A DNA stretch of 64,000 nt from Bacteroides sp. OF04-15BH (GCF_003477995.1 NZ_QUEM01000005.1:63623-127622); one strand, 5' to 3'. Shown: positions 27,969 to 37,830, counted from the first letter of the stretch. The notes: a model not told the origin generated them from the sequence alone. Made by a program: numbers and translations.

Positions 27969-30602
27969 TTAGAATTTTAGAGTGTAACTGAAAGATGGAA
28001 TCAACGGTATGTAACCCACCGAACGTCCCTTGTAACTGCCGTCTTTCTGCTGCACCACCTCGGTGTAGAGCGGGTTCAAGCGGCAATAGGCATTGTAGAC
28101 ACTGACATTCCAGATGCGCTCGAAGCCTCTCTTGGTGCGATGGTAAAAGTTCATCCCCACATCCAGACGGTGATAATTCGGCAATTTGATGTTGTTCGGG
28201 TATTCGGCCACCTGCGTTTCGCCTCCAAGCACAGGCGCTTGTCCGGCATCGGGCAACCAGGGATTAGACACCCGTTGCACCGGCAGAGTCATCCGGTCGC
28301 CGCTTCGATACATCCAGGCGGCATAGAGATCCATCTTACGGAAGCGGTAACGCCCTTGTAACTGAAGGATATGACGGTGATCAAAACGATCGTAAAACCA
28401 GTGTGGACCGTAAGCGTCAAACTGACGTTCGCTCCACGACAAGGTATATTGGGCCGACAGAGAAAGCCGCTCACGGACATAATCTACAGACAGGTCCATG
28501 CCATAGGCACGACCGCGCCCCTCGGTGATCCGTTCATCCCAATGGCTTGCGTTCGGAATCAGCTCCGATCCTCCGTTATAGTCCAGCAGATGGTTCATGG
28601 TCTTATAATAGCCTTCCAGAGTATAACTCAGCGGACCGGGCAGACGGCCGTACACTCCCAGCGAAACCTGGCGTGAGCGCATCGGCTGCACCTTGCGGGT
28701 GGCGGGCACCCAAAAATCCAGAGGCAGGCTCAGATTGGTATTGGACAGCAGATGCACGAACTGGCTCATTTCCGTATAAGATGCCTTGAGGGAATGCGTG
28801 TCAGACACCCGATAAAGCAAAGACAGGCGCGGCTCTACCGAATGACGGATGCTGCGGGCGGCCCCGAATGCCGTATAATGCAACCCGAGATTCATGCGGA
28901 AACGTTGCGAAAGTTCTATCTCATCTTCTCCATAGAAAGACAATTCATGCACCCAGTCAAAGTATCTGCTCCCTCCGGACAACGTATCCGAAGGCGCACC
29001 CAAAGCATGTTCTTCGCTGTAGGTCTTCATGTTCTGAGGCCGGAACCAGTGCATCAGATAATTGGAACCGAAGCGCAAATGATGGCGGTTGTTCGGCAGA
29101 AAGTCAAACTCCATCCGGTAACCGGCGTCATCGATAACCGAACGGTTCTGCTCCTGCTCATAACTACGATACTGCTCCTTTCCCTCCTTACGTTCTGTCT
29201 CTTCGTGCGTAAAGCGGTAATTGGAAGTATTGCGGGCATAAACCATTGAAAAACGGCTGTAAAAACGCGGTGAGAAAATATAGTCCCAACCGGCAGCCAG
29301 ACTGATGTTTCCCCACCTCATCCGGAAATTTTTCTTCTCCTCTTCCACACAGTTCCCGTCGTTCACGCCATAAGGGTCTATGATTTGATAATCATTATGA
29401 TACTTCATCAGATCATCACCCATATAGAAGGCTATATCGACCTTGCTGCGTTCCGAAAAACGGTGGGTTATTTTGGCATTCACATCCTGAAAGGCATATC
29501 TTCCGTTCAACACCTCGTCCTTCTGCGTCAGATTGTAGAGAGCAAACACCGGAGCCGTAAACAAATCGGCCCAACTGCGCCGCATGGCCAGATGAAAGGC
29601 GGTACGGTCTTTCACTAACGGTCCCTCCAGTTGCAGACGGCCGTCAAGAAGTCCCACCGAGAAACTGCCGTGAAAATGCTGAAAATCACCGTCACGCGTA
29701 CGAATATCGGTCACCGAAGACAGACGGCCTCCATAGCGTGCGGGAAAACCGCTCTTGTAGAAATCCACCTGTTTGACGGCATCGGTATTGAAAGCCGAAA
29801 ACAGTCCTCCGAGATGCCCCACCTGATAAACGGGAGTACCGTCCAATAGAAACAGATTCTCATCGGCCCCTCCCCCATGCACAAAAAGGCCCGAGGTCAG
29901 TTCTGCGCCGGGATGCACTCCGGCCTGAAGCTGGAGCGACTTGACCAGATCCGGCGAACTCATCATGGAGAAACCACGGTTCAGCTCCGCACCTGTGAGA
30001 GAAACCTTACCGGTTTGCGTGGTATTCAGCGCATGGTTGCGGTCTTCCATAACCACAATCTCACGCAGGGCATCCTGCTCTTTAAGCACAATATCCAGAC
30101 GCAAATCGGCATCGGCACGCACTTCCTGCTCCACCGGCTGAAAACCGGTAAAGGAGAAGCGTACCCGGTTGCTACCTGCAGGCAACTCTATGCTGTAATA
30201 TCCGCGTGCATTAGTCATGGTCGAAGCATCGGAATACATATCGCGCACGGTGGCGTTCATCAGGGTTTCGCCATCGGGAGCATACACATAACCGCTCCAA
30301 GTGATCCGGCGCTCCATACGCACCAGCAGAATATAGTCGCCGTCGCGCTTCCAGGAAAGACCGGAAGCGGAAAGCAAAGAGTGTAAGGCGCGCTCCAGAG
30401 ACAGATCCGCAGGAGCGGCATCAACCGGAGTGTTCCAAACAGGCAAGGCGGCATCATATACAAAATGTACGGAATATTTCTTTTCCAGTTCCTGTAACTG
30501 GATTTTCAGAGGCTTCTTTTCTTCTGCCTGAAAAGACGAGCAGAACAAAGAAAAACAAAACAAAATCCCAATACGCCAGATTGGGGTACGAAAGTTTCTC
30601 AT
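27969..30602 (-). CDS. FecA-like TonB-dependent receptor with STN signalling domain
   Basis: 877 aa. Signal peptide 1-26; secretin/TonB short N-terminal (STN) domain about 30-98 (IQLQELEKKYSVHFVYD...LSSASGLSWKRDGDYILL), carboxypeptidase-regulatory-like domain about 104-175 (ITWSGYVYAPDGETLMNATV), plug about 180-300 (NLFLLDGTPVYQVGHLGG; FYKSGFPARYGGRLSSVTDIRTRDG), then the beta barrel to the C-terminal aromatic strand TLKF. The STN domain contacts a FecR anti-sigma factor, and a fecR and ECF sigma gene lie directly upstream, so ligand binding should induce the operon. Ligand not deducible. Confidence 0.93.
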   Translation of the reverse strand: MRNFRTPIWRIGILFCFSLFCSSFQAEEKKPLKIQLQELEKKYSVHFVYDAALPVWNTPVDAAPADLSLERALHSLLSASGLSWKRDGDYILLVRMERRITWSGYVYAPDGETLMNATVRDMYSDASTMTNARGYYSIELPAGSNRVRFSFTGFQPVEQEVRADADLRLDIVLKEQDALREIVVMEDRNHALNTTQTGKVSLTGAELNRGFSMMSSPDLVKSLQLQAGVHPGAELTSGLFVHGGGADENLFLLDGTPVYQVGHLGGLFSAFNTDAVKQVDFYKSGFPARYGGRLSSVTDIRTRDGDFQHFHGSFSVGLLDGRLQLEGPLVKDRTAFHLAMRRSWADLFTAPVFALYNLTQKDEVLNGRYAFQDVNAKITHRFSERSKVDIAFYMGDDLMKYHNDYQIIDPYGVNDGNCVEEEKKNFRMRWGNISLAAGWDYIFSPRFYSRFSMVYARNTSNYRFTHEETERKEGKEQYRSYEQEQNRSVIDDAGYRMEFDFLPNNRHHLRFGSNYLMHWFRPQNMKTYSEEHALGAPSDTLSGGSRYFDWVHELSFYGEDEIELSQRFRMNLGLHYTAFGAARSIRHSVEPRLSLLYRVSDTHSLKASYTEMSQFVHLLSNTNLSLPLDFWVPATRKVQPMRSRQVSLGVYGRLPGPLSYTLEGYYKTMNHLLDYNGGSELIPNASHWDERITEGRGRAYGMDLSVDYVRERLSLSAQYTLSWSERQFDAYGPHWFYDRFDHRHILQLQGRYRFRKMDLYAAWMYRSGDRMTLPVQRVSNPWLPDAGQAPVLGGETQVAEYPNNIKLPNYHRLDVGMNFYHRTKRGFERIWNVSVYNAYCRLNPLYTEVVQQKDGSYKGRSVGYIPLIPSFSYTLKF

Positions 30603-30606
30603 ACGG

Positions 30607-31419
30607 TTATCGTTTTATGCGGATATTCAAAGTTGTTTCTATCATATGGATTGTCCGGTCAAGATCGCCGGCAGGCAATGTGGCAGTCAGACGTCGGTCC
30701 GGCTCCATCGCAGTCAGACGGACGCCATAATAACGGGAAAGTTCTTCAAGCACTTCCTCCAGTGGAGTATCTGTATAAACAAAGGTACCGGTGCGCCAGG
30801 CTTCGGGGTTTAAAGAAGGAGTAACCCGACGGGGAACAGGCGCTCCGTGAGGCAAAACGGCTTCCATACCACGGGTCAGCACCACACCGTCGGAATGAGT
30901 GGATGAAGCAAACAATACTCGTCCGTCGCGCACCCACGCACGAGTTTCGCGCCCCGTTTCCTGTACCTGAAAACGGGTTCCCAAAACTTTGACTTGGGCA
31001 TATTGCGTAGTTACAGAAAAAGGTGCTGCGGGATTGTGGGTTACTTCAAAATAGGCTGTTCCCTTCAAAGCAACCGCTCTGTTTCCGGTCTTAAAATCGC
31101 CCGGACTATAAGATAAGGTAGCATGAGGCGAAAGGGTAACTGTCGTACCGTCGGGCAAACGGCACACTTGCAAACGGGTATCGGCCACAAGCTCCACACT
31201 GCGGTTTTCCTGCCACCATTGATATACAAAGACCGATGCTCCCAAGGCCAACAACAAACAGGCCGCCACAGCATAACGCACCATCCGGCGAAAACGTACC
31301 GCACGGTCCAAGCCCATACGGCTGCTCCACACCCGGAAAGCCTTATGCCCGTTCAGGCGCCCTTCCTGATAATAATGGACAACAAAATCCAACTCTCTTT
31401 TTTTCTGCTTTTCGTTCAT
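30607..31419 (-). CDS. FecR family anti-sigma factor
   Basis: 270 aa. The N-terminal 45 cytoplasmic residues would hold the sigma factor; one membrane helix (YAVAACLLLALGASVFVYQWW, about 48-68) is followed by the periplasmic FecR domain (LPDGTTVTLSPHATLSYSP; VALKGTAYFEV; FSVTTQYAQVKVLGTRFQV) and a C-terminal DUF4974/STN-like end (TDTPLEEVLEELSRYYGVRL). It relays the receptor state across the membrane. It sits 4 bp upstream of the receptor and 63 bp downstream of the sigma gene. Confidence 0.93.
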   Translation of the reverse strand: MNEKQKKRELDFVVHYYQEGRLNGHKAFRVWSSRMGLDRAVRFRRMVRYAVAACLLLALGASVFVYQWWQENRSVELVADTRLQVCRLPDGTTVTLSPHATLSYSPGDFKTGNRAVALKGTAYFEVTHNPAAPFSVTTQYAQVKVLGTRFQVQETGRETRAWVRDGRVLFASSTHSDGVVLTRGMEAVLPHGAPVPRRVTPSLNPEAWRTGTFVYTDTPLEEVLEELSRYYGVRLTAMEPDRRLTATLPAGDLDRTIHMIETTLNIRIKR

Positions 31420-31482
31420 ATTCTTTTCTTTTTTTCGATAAGACGGAGAAAAAAAGAAAATCCACTATCCGAAAAACAAAAA

Positions 31483-31989
31483 TTATCCGAAAAAAAAGTG
31501 ATAAATGCGTTCCGCGTCGGCACGCAGACGCTTTAATGCCTTGATTACCTGATTCTCTACGGTATTTACAGACAATCCCATAACTTGTGCAATTTCCTTA
31601 TGTTTCATACCGTCGCGCTTGCTCATCAGGAATATTTTCCGGCATCGGTCGGGCAAACGGTCTATGGCCTCCCACAACCGGGCCTCTTTCTGCGCCTGTT
31701 CCTCACAGGCTTCTTCTGCAAGTACCCCTTCCAGATCAGAAGGCTGTTCTCCCCTTTCCCGCGCACCATTCTTACGCACAAAATCAATGCAGGCATTCCG
31801 AAGCATGCGATAAAGATAGGCCTGTGTCAGTTCTTCATGATGCACCCGACCGGACTGTTCCCACAATTTGCAGAAACATTCCTGCACCAGATCCTCAGAA
31901 GTATCCAGATCGTGCACATAATGCAAGGCATACAGACACATTGGTCTGTAATGCTGCACAAAAACTTTTTCTATAACCGCCGCATTCAA
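31483..31989 (-). CDS. ECF RNA polymerase sigma factor, FecI-like
   Basis: 168 aa. Region 2 includes LVQECFCKLWEQ; region 4 has LPDRCRKIFLMSKRDGMKHKEIAQVMGLSVNTVENQVIKALKRLR. It belongs to the Bacteroidetes sigma-70 group that drives TonB receptor operons with FecR. Its own -7 box TATCTTTG (32022-32015) overlaps the stop region of the 101-aa gene upstream, so a basal promoter exists apart from any autoregulation. Confidence 0.94.
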   Translation of the reverse strand: MNAAVIEKVFVQHYRPMCLYALHYVHDLDTSEDLVQECFCKLWEQSGRVHHEELTQAYLYRMLRNACIDFVRKNGARERGEQPSDLEGVLAEEACEEQAQKEARLWEAIDRLPDRCRKIFLMSKRDGMKHKEIAQVMGLSVNTVENQVIKALKRLRADAERIYHFFFG

Positions 31990-32014
31990 AACTCTGTTTG
32001 TTTTTGTTAGTAGG

Positions 32015-32022
32015 CAAAGATA
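32015..32022 (-). promoter_or_regulatory. -7 box of the sigma/FecR/TonB operon
   Basis: TATCTTTG on the minus strand, about 26 bp before the sigma ATG at 31989; a clear -33 box is lacking. Confidence 0.5.
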
Positions 32023-32030
32023 ATTATTTT

Positions 32031-32336
32031 TTAGATTTGCTCTCCTTCAGGACTATATTTTTCATACTCACCGGCAACCCACTCCGGCATATCGGCCTGC
32101 GGAGAAACATGCAGGTGGCGGCCTCTACGGATATAGAAGGCCAAGGTGAGGAGCAAAGCCAGCAACACACAGAAGGCTATCAGATAGCGCACCAACAACT
32201 GACGGTACATCAACGGATGATTCATACCATAGCGTACGGTCCAGAAACCATTGGCGGTTGTTTGTTGCCCCACAACATTTTTTCTGCTCTCGCAAGCAGA
32301 AAAACGCATAAGCTTTTCCTTAATCTCTTTCTTCAT
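32031..32336 (-). CDS. Small single-helix membrane protein upstream of the ECF sigma gene
   Basis: 101 aa from ATG 32336 (MKKEIKEKLMRF). The N-terminal 55 residues are basic and cytoplasmic, then one hydrophobic helix (YLIAFCVLLALLLTLAFYI) and a short tail DMPEWVAGEYEKYSPEG. The topology resembles a small anti-sigma or signalling anchor, but no family was recognised. It ends 41 bp before the sigma start and may be part of the same regulon. Longer in-frame start at 32390 is possible. Confidence 0.55.
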   Translation of the reverse strand: MKKEIKEKLMRFSACESRKNVVGQQTTANGFWTVRYGMNHPLMYRQLLVRYLIAFCVLLALLLTLAFYIRRGRHLHVSPQADMPEWVAGEYEKYSPEGEQI

Positions 32337-32473
32337 ACTTTCCCTTTTTTCATAGAAACGCAAAAGGAATGAAAAACCACTATGGCGCAAACAAAAAAAA
32401 TGAGAAATACCCCAAAATCAAGGTAAAATACAATGGCCTTTCCAATTTTGAAACAGAACCACTATAAAAACCG

Positions 32474-32516
32474 GAAAAAGCCGTATCACACAACTCCAAA
32501 CTGAGTTTGATACGAC
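32474..32516 (-). terminator. Terminator of the WG-repeat gene
   Basis: Arms at 32480-32489 and 32507-32516 (gccgtatca/tgatacgac, one wobble) followed on the minus strand by CTTTTTCC. Confidence 0.65.
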
Positions 32517-32530
32517 TTTTATCACTTTAT

Positions 32531-34147
32531 TTATTCTTCACACAAATCATCATTCAACACTTTCTTCAATGCCGAAGCCTTACACAAATAAAAATAAACA
32601 GACTCCGGACCGCGCTTTGCTACCGCATAGGTATCTTCATTAACCTGATAAACCTCAAACGGGCCAGAAACCTCTACTTTCTTTTTTCCCAGTTTTTGCA
32701 GCATTTCCTGAGCGGCCTTCCAGCAGGATGGTACATCAATCCGATCATCTATAAAAGACACTTCAAAACAAATCGGAGTGGCATTTGTATGCTTCCAGAC
32801 TCCACCGCGACGAGCTTTCAGATTACCGGACATATAAATGTCCACCAAAATATCTCGATTACGATATTTCTTACGAAAACCGGTATTCTTTCCTATATTA
32901 TCATAGAAAATATCTGTTTCACGAGCCTGCACCTCTTCTGACATTGAAGAAAAAGTAAGTCCGTCAATTCCGTTCTCTCTAACTTTCAACCATTCAAAGA
33001 GTTCTTTCGGATCACAATAGTCATTTTCTACAAAGCTTTGGTACCCCAGCCCTCCAGCCTGATACCAGTGTCTTTCTCCCACTTCAATTCCTTCTTTATT
33101 GACAAACGTCCATTGGTTATCAGCAATTGGAACTAAAGCATTGTTGCCATAATACTTGGATTCGGGATATAAATGAACATAATTTCCATAAGTACCTATC
33201 TGATTATCCTCTACGTCAATGATTTTTCCATGATACTCTTCATCAAATGCCATTAACCGTTCTCCGGACATAAAATAAAGATGTTTATACTTGGCTGGAA
33301 TCAAAACCTCTCCCTCAACATTCATAAGTCCATATAGTTCGCCGCTTGAAAAGACAAACATATCCTTACAGGAACTTTGTATATTGGAAATAGCTTCACT
33401 TAAAGGAAGTTTTTCCGTACCATCCAAAGCTATCAGTCCATATTTAGGCACCTCTCCATCATAAGCATATACCTGCAGATACTTTCCGTCAATAAGTTCT
33501 GAACCAACCCCATCATACTTCATCATATTTACTTCGCCAAGCTTCTCACCCTTAAGATTCATAATCCAATAAGGATTACGTCTTTCTCCTTCGGGCAATA
33601 AAGTCTTGGGCTTACCCAAGAGGTAACCATCTCCCAAAAAACTAAGAAACTCGTATTCTGCGGGAATCAGCACTTTACCCTTGGTATCAATACAACCATA
33701 AGCCTCAGTTTCATCGGCATAGATAAAAGCTCCATCGTAAGCTTCGGTTACCTGTTCCACATCTTTATCATTAATCTGGTCCAAACGCAAAACAACATCT
33801 CCGTCCTTATCAATCAGTTTAATCACGCTATCCGGCTCTGCCACTGCAGTCACCTCATTGACAAAATCCATAGCAGTACGATAAACCGTACCTATTTTAC
33901 GAGGCTCTTTTTCTACCGTATAAAACTCAAAAAGTTCTTCTTTGTTTTGCACCAGAAAACGCTCATTCCGGGGAACACTGGGAGCATTCTCAAACTTATC
34001 TTCAAACACCACTTCTCCATCGGTGGTTACCATTCCCCAACGACCTTCCTGCTCTGACTGGACCGGAAGGTGGGTTATTTCTTTCTTCTCACCACAAGAT
34101 GCCAAAAGCATCAGTGCAAATAGCGGTAAAATGTTTTTCACTTTCAT
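32531..34147 (-). CDS. WG-repeat lipoprotein
   Basis: 538 aa from ATG 34147 (MKVKNILPLFALMLLASC, lipidated Cys18); an ATG seven codons earlier is also in frame. The body contains WG-type beta repeats, for example EGRWGMVTTDGEVVFEDKF, YGCIDTKGKVLIPAEYEF, YGLIALDGTEKLPL, YGLMNVEGEVLIPAKYKH and NQWTFVNKEGIEVG. WG repeats form propeller-like surfaces for protein binding. The last 150 residues carry no repeat. The gene is somewhat AT-rich and stands alone, divergent from the NlpE-like gene. Confidence 0.85.
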   Translation of the reverse strand: MKVKNILPLFALMLLASCGEKKEITHLPVQSEQEGRWGMVTTDGEVVFEDKFENAPSVPRNERFLVQNKEELFEFYTVEKEPRKIGTVYRTAMDFVNEVTAVAEPDSVIKLIDKDGDVVLRLDQINDKDVEQVTEAYDGAFIYADETEAYGCIDTKGKVLIPAEYEFLSFLGDGYLLGKPKTLLPEGERRNPYWIMNLKGEKLGEVNMMKYDGVGSELIDGKYLQVYAYDGEVPKYGLIALDGTEKLPLSEAISNIQSSCKDMFVFSSGELYGLMNVEGEVLIPAKYKHLYFMSGERLMAFDEEYHGKIIDVEDNQIGTYGNYVHLYPESKYYGNNALVPIADNQWTFVNKEGIEVGERHWYQAGGLGYQSFVENDYCDPKELFEWLKVRENGIDGLTFSSMSEEVQARETDIFYDNIGKNTGFRKKYRNRDILVDIYMSGNLKARRGGVWKHTNATPICFEVSFIDDRIDVPSCWKAAQEMLQKLGKKKVEVSGPFEVYQVNEDTYAVAKRGPESVYFYLCKASALKKVLNDDLCEE

Positions 34148-34321
34148 GGGTATTCGTTTTCGTTTCACATATTTGTTACCTATCTCGCCTTTTTGTAATA
34201 CTCTCCCTTCGGAGTTTCTGTTCTGATATATTTTGTATTCCTTATGGCAACATCAGAAATGTAAAAGAATCTTCTATAAATTCGATTTGACAAAGAAACA
34301 AAAATTATTATTATCTTCTTA

Positions 34322-34365
34322 TATAAAACAAGTTTTTTCTAAAAAAACAGAAAACTTGTTTTATA
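34322..34365. repeat. Perfect 15-bp inverted repeat in a divergent intergenic region
   Basis: tataaaacaagtttt (34322-34336) and aaaacttgttttata (34351-34365) with a 14-nt spacer. It sits between the divergent WG-repeat and NlpE-like genes, about 65 bp before the latter's promoter. Could be an operator or a cruciform; no gene ends here, so a terminator is unlikely. Confidence 0.55.
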
Positions 34366-34408
34366 GACTGTTTCCGAATCTGCTTCAAGAAGAAAATACC
34401 AATCGGAC

Positions 34409-34439
34409 TTGATTAATCAACAAATAAAACCTACCTTTG
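34409..34439 (+). promoter_or_regulatory. Promoter of the NlpE-like gene
   Basis: TTG (34409-34411), 20-nt spacer, TACCTTTG (34432-34439); ATG 25 bp downstream. Confidence 0.65.
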
Positions 34440-34464
34440 CGATGAATCAACTAAATTTGAAATC

Positions 34465-34914
34465 ATGAAAAAAATATTCGGAGGAATCTTATTCTTATTG
34501 GGATTTACAGTATGCAGCTGTTCCAACAATAAGCAAACGGAAGGAAACCAAACAACAGACAGCATTGCCTGTGATACAACTCAGGTGCCTGATATGCACA
34601 ACGCCGAAAACGCACTCGACTATTGCGGCACTTACGAAGGAACCATTCCGGCAGCCGACTGTCCGGGCATCAAGGTTTCCCTCACCCTGAACGAGGACAA
34701 GACATTTGATCTTACTCAAGATTATATTGACCGGGAAAAGTTCACTTCAAAAGGAGCTTATGTCATCGACAAGAACATCCTGTATACCGTGACCGAGGAC
34801 GGAGACACTACTTATTATAAAGTAGAAGAAAACCGCCTGAAGATGCTCGACAAACAGCAGCAGGTCATCACGGGTGCCTTGGCCGACCAGTATATTCTGA
34901 ACAAAAAAATGTAA
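34465..34914 (+). CDS. NlpE-like copper resistance/envelope-stress lipoprotein
   Basis: 149 aa lipoprotein (VCSC lipobox, lipid on about Cys19). The NlpE N-terminal-type barrel carries YCGTYEGTIPAADCPGIKVSLTLNEDKTF, ending GALADQYILNKK. In E. coli NlpE senses surface contact and copper and signals through Cpx; no Cpx system is evident here, so the role in Bacteroidales is open. Own promoter; a hairpin lies between it and the next gene, which may partly uncouple them. Confidence 0.82.
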   Translation: MKKIFGGILFLLGFTVCSCSNNKQTEGNQTTDSIACDTTQVPDMHNAENALDYCGTYEGTIPAADCPGIKVSLTLNEDKTFDLTQDYIDREKFTSKGAYVIDKNILYTVTEDGDTTYYKVEENRLKMLDKQQQVITGALADQYILNKKM

Positions 34915-34930
34915 TCAAATCATACCCATA

Positions 34931-34977
34931 CAAGCCATTCCAACCGCCGATCACAGGCTGTCCGGAATGGCTTGTTT
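34931..34977 (+). terminator. Terminator or attenuator between the NlpE-like and MG2-like genes
   Basis: Arms caagccattcc (34931-34941) and ggaatggcttg (34964-34974) followed by TTTC; weak T run, so possibly leaky. Confidence 0.6.
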
Positions 34978-34999
34978 CATTCACTAAAACAACAGAAAC

Positions 35000-37729
35000 A
35001 TGAACATAAAGAAAATCATGATATCCGCCCTTCTGACAACTGCAACCGCAGCCACCGTTCAGGCACAAAGTCTGGCCGACTGGACAGAACGGGTGGAAAA
35101 GAACGGCAAGAGTTTCCCGCAGGAAAAAGTATTTCTTCACATGGACAATTCCTGCTATTTTCTGGGAGACACCATCTGGTTCAAAGCCTACGTAACCCGC
35201 ACAGACACCAAAAAGCCGACAGACCTGAGCAAGATACTCTATGTGGAATTGCTTACTCCAGACGGTTTCTTGGTAGAACGCCAACAGATTCCGCTGGAAA
35301 ACGACACCACCGGATATGGTAATTTCGTGCTTACGGACTCTCTTTACGGCGGTTTTTATGAACTGAGAGCCTACACCCGGTGGATGCTGAACTTCGGACG
35401 CATCGAACCGGAAAAAGTACCGCAGGAATTCGGTTATCAGGATTACTTCTTCAACACTGATGCCATGAAAGACTTTTTCGTGGACTACGAAAAATTATAT
35501 TCCAGAGTATTTCCGGTGTATGACAAGCCTCAGAAGAAAGGAGTCTACGAACAGAACATGACCGTCAGACCCCTGATGCGTTACTTCAAGACCAAACAGG
35601 AGAAACCGAAACTCACCTTGTCCTTTTATCCCGAAGGAGGATATCTGATTGCCGGAACGGAAGGACGCATGGCTTATGAGCTGACCGATGATCAATTGAA
35701 AAAGATCTGCGCTCCCATTACCATCCGAAACAGTCAGGGAAGCATTGTGGCACAAACCACACCCAATGCTTCCGGACGCGGTGCCTTCACCCTTTCCCGC
35801 CCGGAAAAAGGGCAGACTTACACCGCAGAACTGAAATACGAAGGCTATGACTATAAGTTTGAATTACCACAGGCCGCAGAACAAGGATGTGCCCTCAACC
35901 TGATCCAGAACGACAATCAGGCGCAAATCACCCTGCAACCCGTGGGATTACCGGCCGGAAAAGAACTGGGACTGCACATTCTGAACAGCGGAATCCTGCG
36001 TAAGGACACAGTTTGCCAGATTCAGAACAACCAGCCTACCACAATCTCCATCGCCCTGAGCGAACTGCCAACCGGAGTGAATCAGGTGACTCTTTTCGAT
36101 GCAGAAGGAAGAATCTATGCCGAACGGCTTTTCTTTGTGCGTCATGAAGACACCCTGCAGGAACAGTTGCACATCGAAGGCATTGAATCCGAATACAGTG
36201 CTTTTGCACCGATCCAGCTCACTCTGTCGCAGACCGCACCTGCCGATGCTCACGTCTCTCTGGCCGTACGCGACGCATCGACCATGACAACCAACTACGA
36301 CAACGGCAGCATCCTGACCGAAATGCTGCTGGGCAGCGAACTGAAAGGATTTATCGAAAACCCGGGCTATTACTTTGAAACCAACGACAGCACCCACCGT
36401 GCCGATCTCGACCTACTGATGATAGTACAGGGATGGCGCCGGTACAAATGGACCGACCTTTCGGGAACCGGTACTTTCAAACTGAACTACCTGCCCGAAA
36501 AATACCAGACCCTCTCAGGCCGTCTGTATAAGGATTATGGCGATATCCGAAACCAGAGTTACGACCGCAGAAACATTCTGGACAAATATCTGTCACTCAA
36601 AGAAACTGATCCGCAGAAAGCCCAAAGCTATTATGCCAAGAACTACTGCACCATCAGTAAACCGGCCGTAGTGCATGCCGACTATGCCCAGGACACACTT
36701 GTGGTGGAGACCGAACAGTATACCGACAACGGCTACTTCTACATGACCACCCCCCGTTTCTTCGGAAAATGCGTGCTGTTCCTCTCGGCCAATGATTCTA
36801 CCAACAACCAGACACCGAACCAGAATAAATCCAAAAACGGACTGCAACGCTGGATTAAAAACAAAATGGAAAGGATGAACGGTTTTGCCAACGAAGAAGC
36901 CTTCCCGGAGTATTACATCAAGCGGGACTTGTTCTTCCCGTTGAGCAGCAAGCCTTATTCTTATTATCAGGACAATCTGGCCGGAGAAGTATTCATGCCT
37001 TACGAAACGGAGTCGGCAACCAACATTTACAATCTGCCCGAAATCAGTGTGCGTTCCAACAAAGGCGGATTGAGAAAGATCAGCCGCAGCAAACCGGCTC
37101 TGGTGCTCGATGCCTACCGGGGATTCAACGATGCCCTGGATTTGGGCTTGGTCACCTCGCCACGCTATTATCAGGATTCCTTAAACCAGACAGTCAGCAT
37201 GCTGGGCCGTTTTCCTCTGGCCTATACCGGCGACTACGGCACCAATACCATGCCGAAAGTACGCGTGGAATTCAACAACCGGAGCAAGTCCATGGGCTGG
37301 GGCGGCGAAGGCAAGCTGGAATCATACCGCTATCTGAAATACACCCGTCAGTTCAAGATTTACACGGATTTTGCTCCGCGTGAGCGCGGCAATGATCGTT
37401 ATGCCGGTTCCAACACTCCGGAAATTGTTTTCAATGCCATCCAGTATGGCGAGAATATGGAACGGCAGACTTATCGCGACCGTTACATCATCCTGTCGGG
37501 ATTTGCCGAGTGCGATGCCTTCTACAGTCCGGACTACAGTAAAAAGCCGCTCCCCGAGACCAAAGACTATCGGCGTACCCTTTACTGGAACCCCGACATT
37601 CGTCTCAAACCGGGAGAAAAGAAAACCATCACCTTCTACAACAACGGTAAAAACACCAAACTTTCGGTCGATGCGGAAGGACTGGGCCAGGACGGTACGC
37701 TCCTGAGCAAACAAATCGGAAAGAAGTAA
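35000..37729 (+). CDS. Large secreted MG2/alpha-2-macroglobulin-like surface protein
   Basis: 909 aa with signal peptide 1-22 (ending VQA). The N-terminal part has the MG2-like segment EKVFLHMDNSCYFLGDTIWFKAYV, then a second macroglobulin-type unit (LSFYPEGGYLIAGTEGRMAYELTD) around 205-230 and further beta domains with PDGFLVERQQIPLENDTTGYGNFVLTD. No thioester CxEQ or protease motif was seen. Related Bacteroidales proteins are annotated as MG2-domain or carboxypeptidase-like proteins of unknown function; a scaffold or partner of an outer-membrane machine is conceivable. It follows the NlpE-like gene by 85 bp. Confidence 0.75.
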   Translation: MNIKKIMISALLTTATAATVQAQSLADWTERVEKNGKSFPQEKVFLHMDNSCYFLGDTIWFKAYVTRTDTKKPTDLSKILYVELLTPDGFLVERQQIPLENDTTGYGNFVLTDSLYGGFYELRAYTRWMLNFGRIEPEKVPQEFGYQDYFFNTDAMKDFFVDYEKLYSRVFPVYDKPQKKGVYEQNMTVRPLMRYFKTKQEKPKLTLSFYPEGGYLIAGTEGRMAYELTDDQLKKICAPITIRNSQGSIVAQTTPNASGRGAFTLSRPEKGQTYTAELKYEGYDYKFELPQAAEQGCALNLIQNDNQAQITLQPVGLPAGKELGLHILNSGILRKDTVCQIQNNQPTTISIALSELPTGVNQVTLFDAEGRIYAERLFFVRHEDTLQEQLHIEGIESEYSAFAPIQLTLSQTAPADAHVSLAVRDASTMTTNYDNGSILTEMLLGSELKGFIENPGYYFETNDSTHRADLDLLMIVQGWRRYKWTDLSGTGTFKLNYLPEKYQTLSGRLYKDYGDIRNQSYDRRNILDKYLSLKETDPQKAQSYYAKNYCTISKPAVVHADYAQDTLVVETEQYTDNGYFYMTTPRFFGKCVLFLSANDSTNNQTPNQNKSKNGLQRWIKNKMERMNGFANEEAFPEYYIKRDLFFPLSSKPYSYYQDNLAGEVFMPYETESATNIYNLPEISVRSNKGGLRKISRSKPALVLDAYRGFNDALDLGLVTSPRYYQDSLNQTVSMLGRFPLAYTGDYGTNTMPKVRVEFNNRSKSMGWGGEGKLESYRYLKYTRQFKIYTDFAPRERGNDRYAGSNTPEIVFNAIQYGENMERQTYRDRYIILSGFAECDAFYSPDYSKKPLPETKDYRRTLYWNPDIRLKPGEKKTITFYNNGKNTKLSVDAEGLGQDGTLLSKQIGKK

Positions 37730-37830
37730 CCCAAAGCTTCCGAACTCCGTATAATCCGGTCGCTATACCGGAAAAGCAATAAGCTTCTGTTCTGATAAGA
37801 ATATAAAAAACAGAAGACATTAACAAAATG

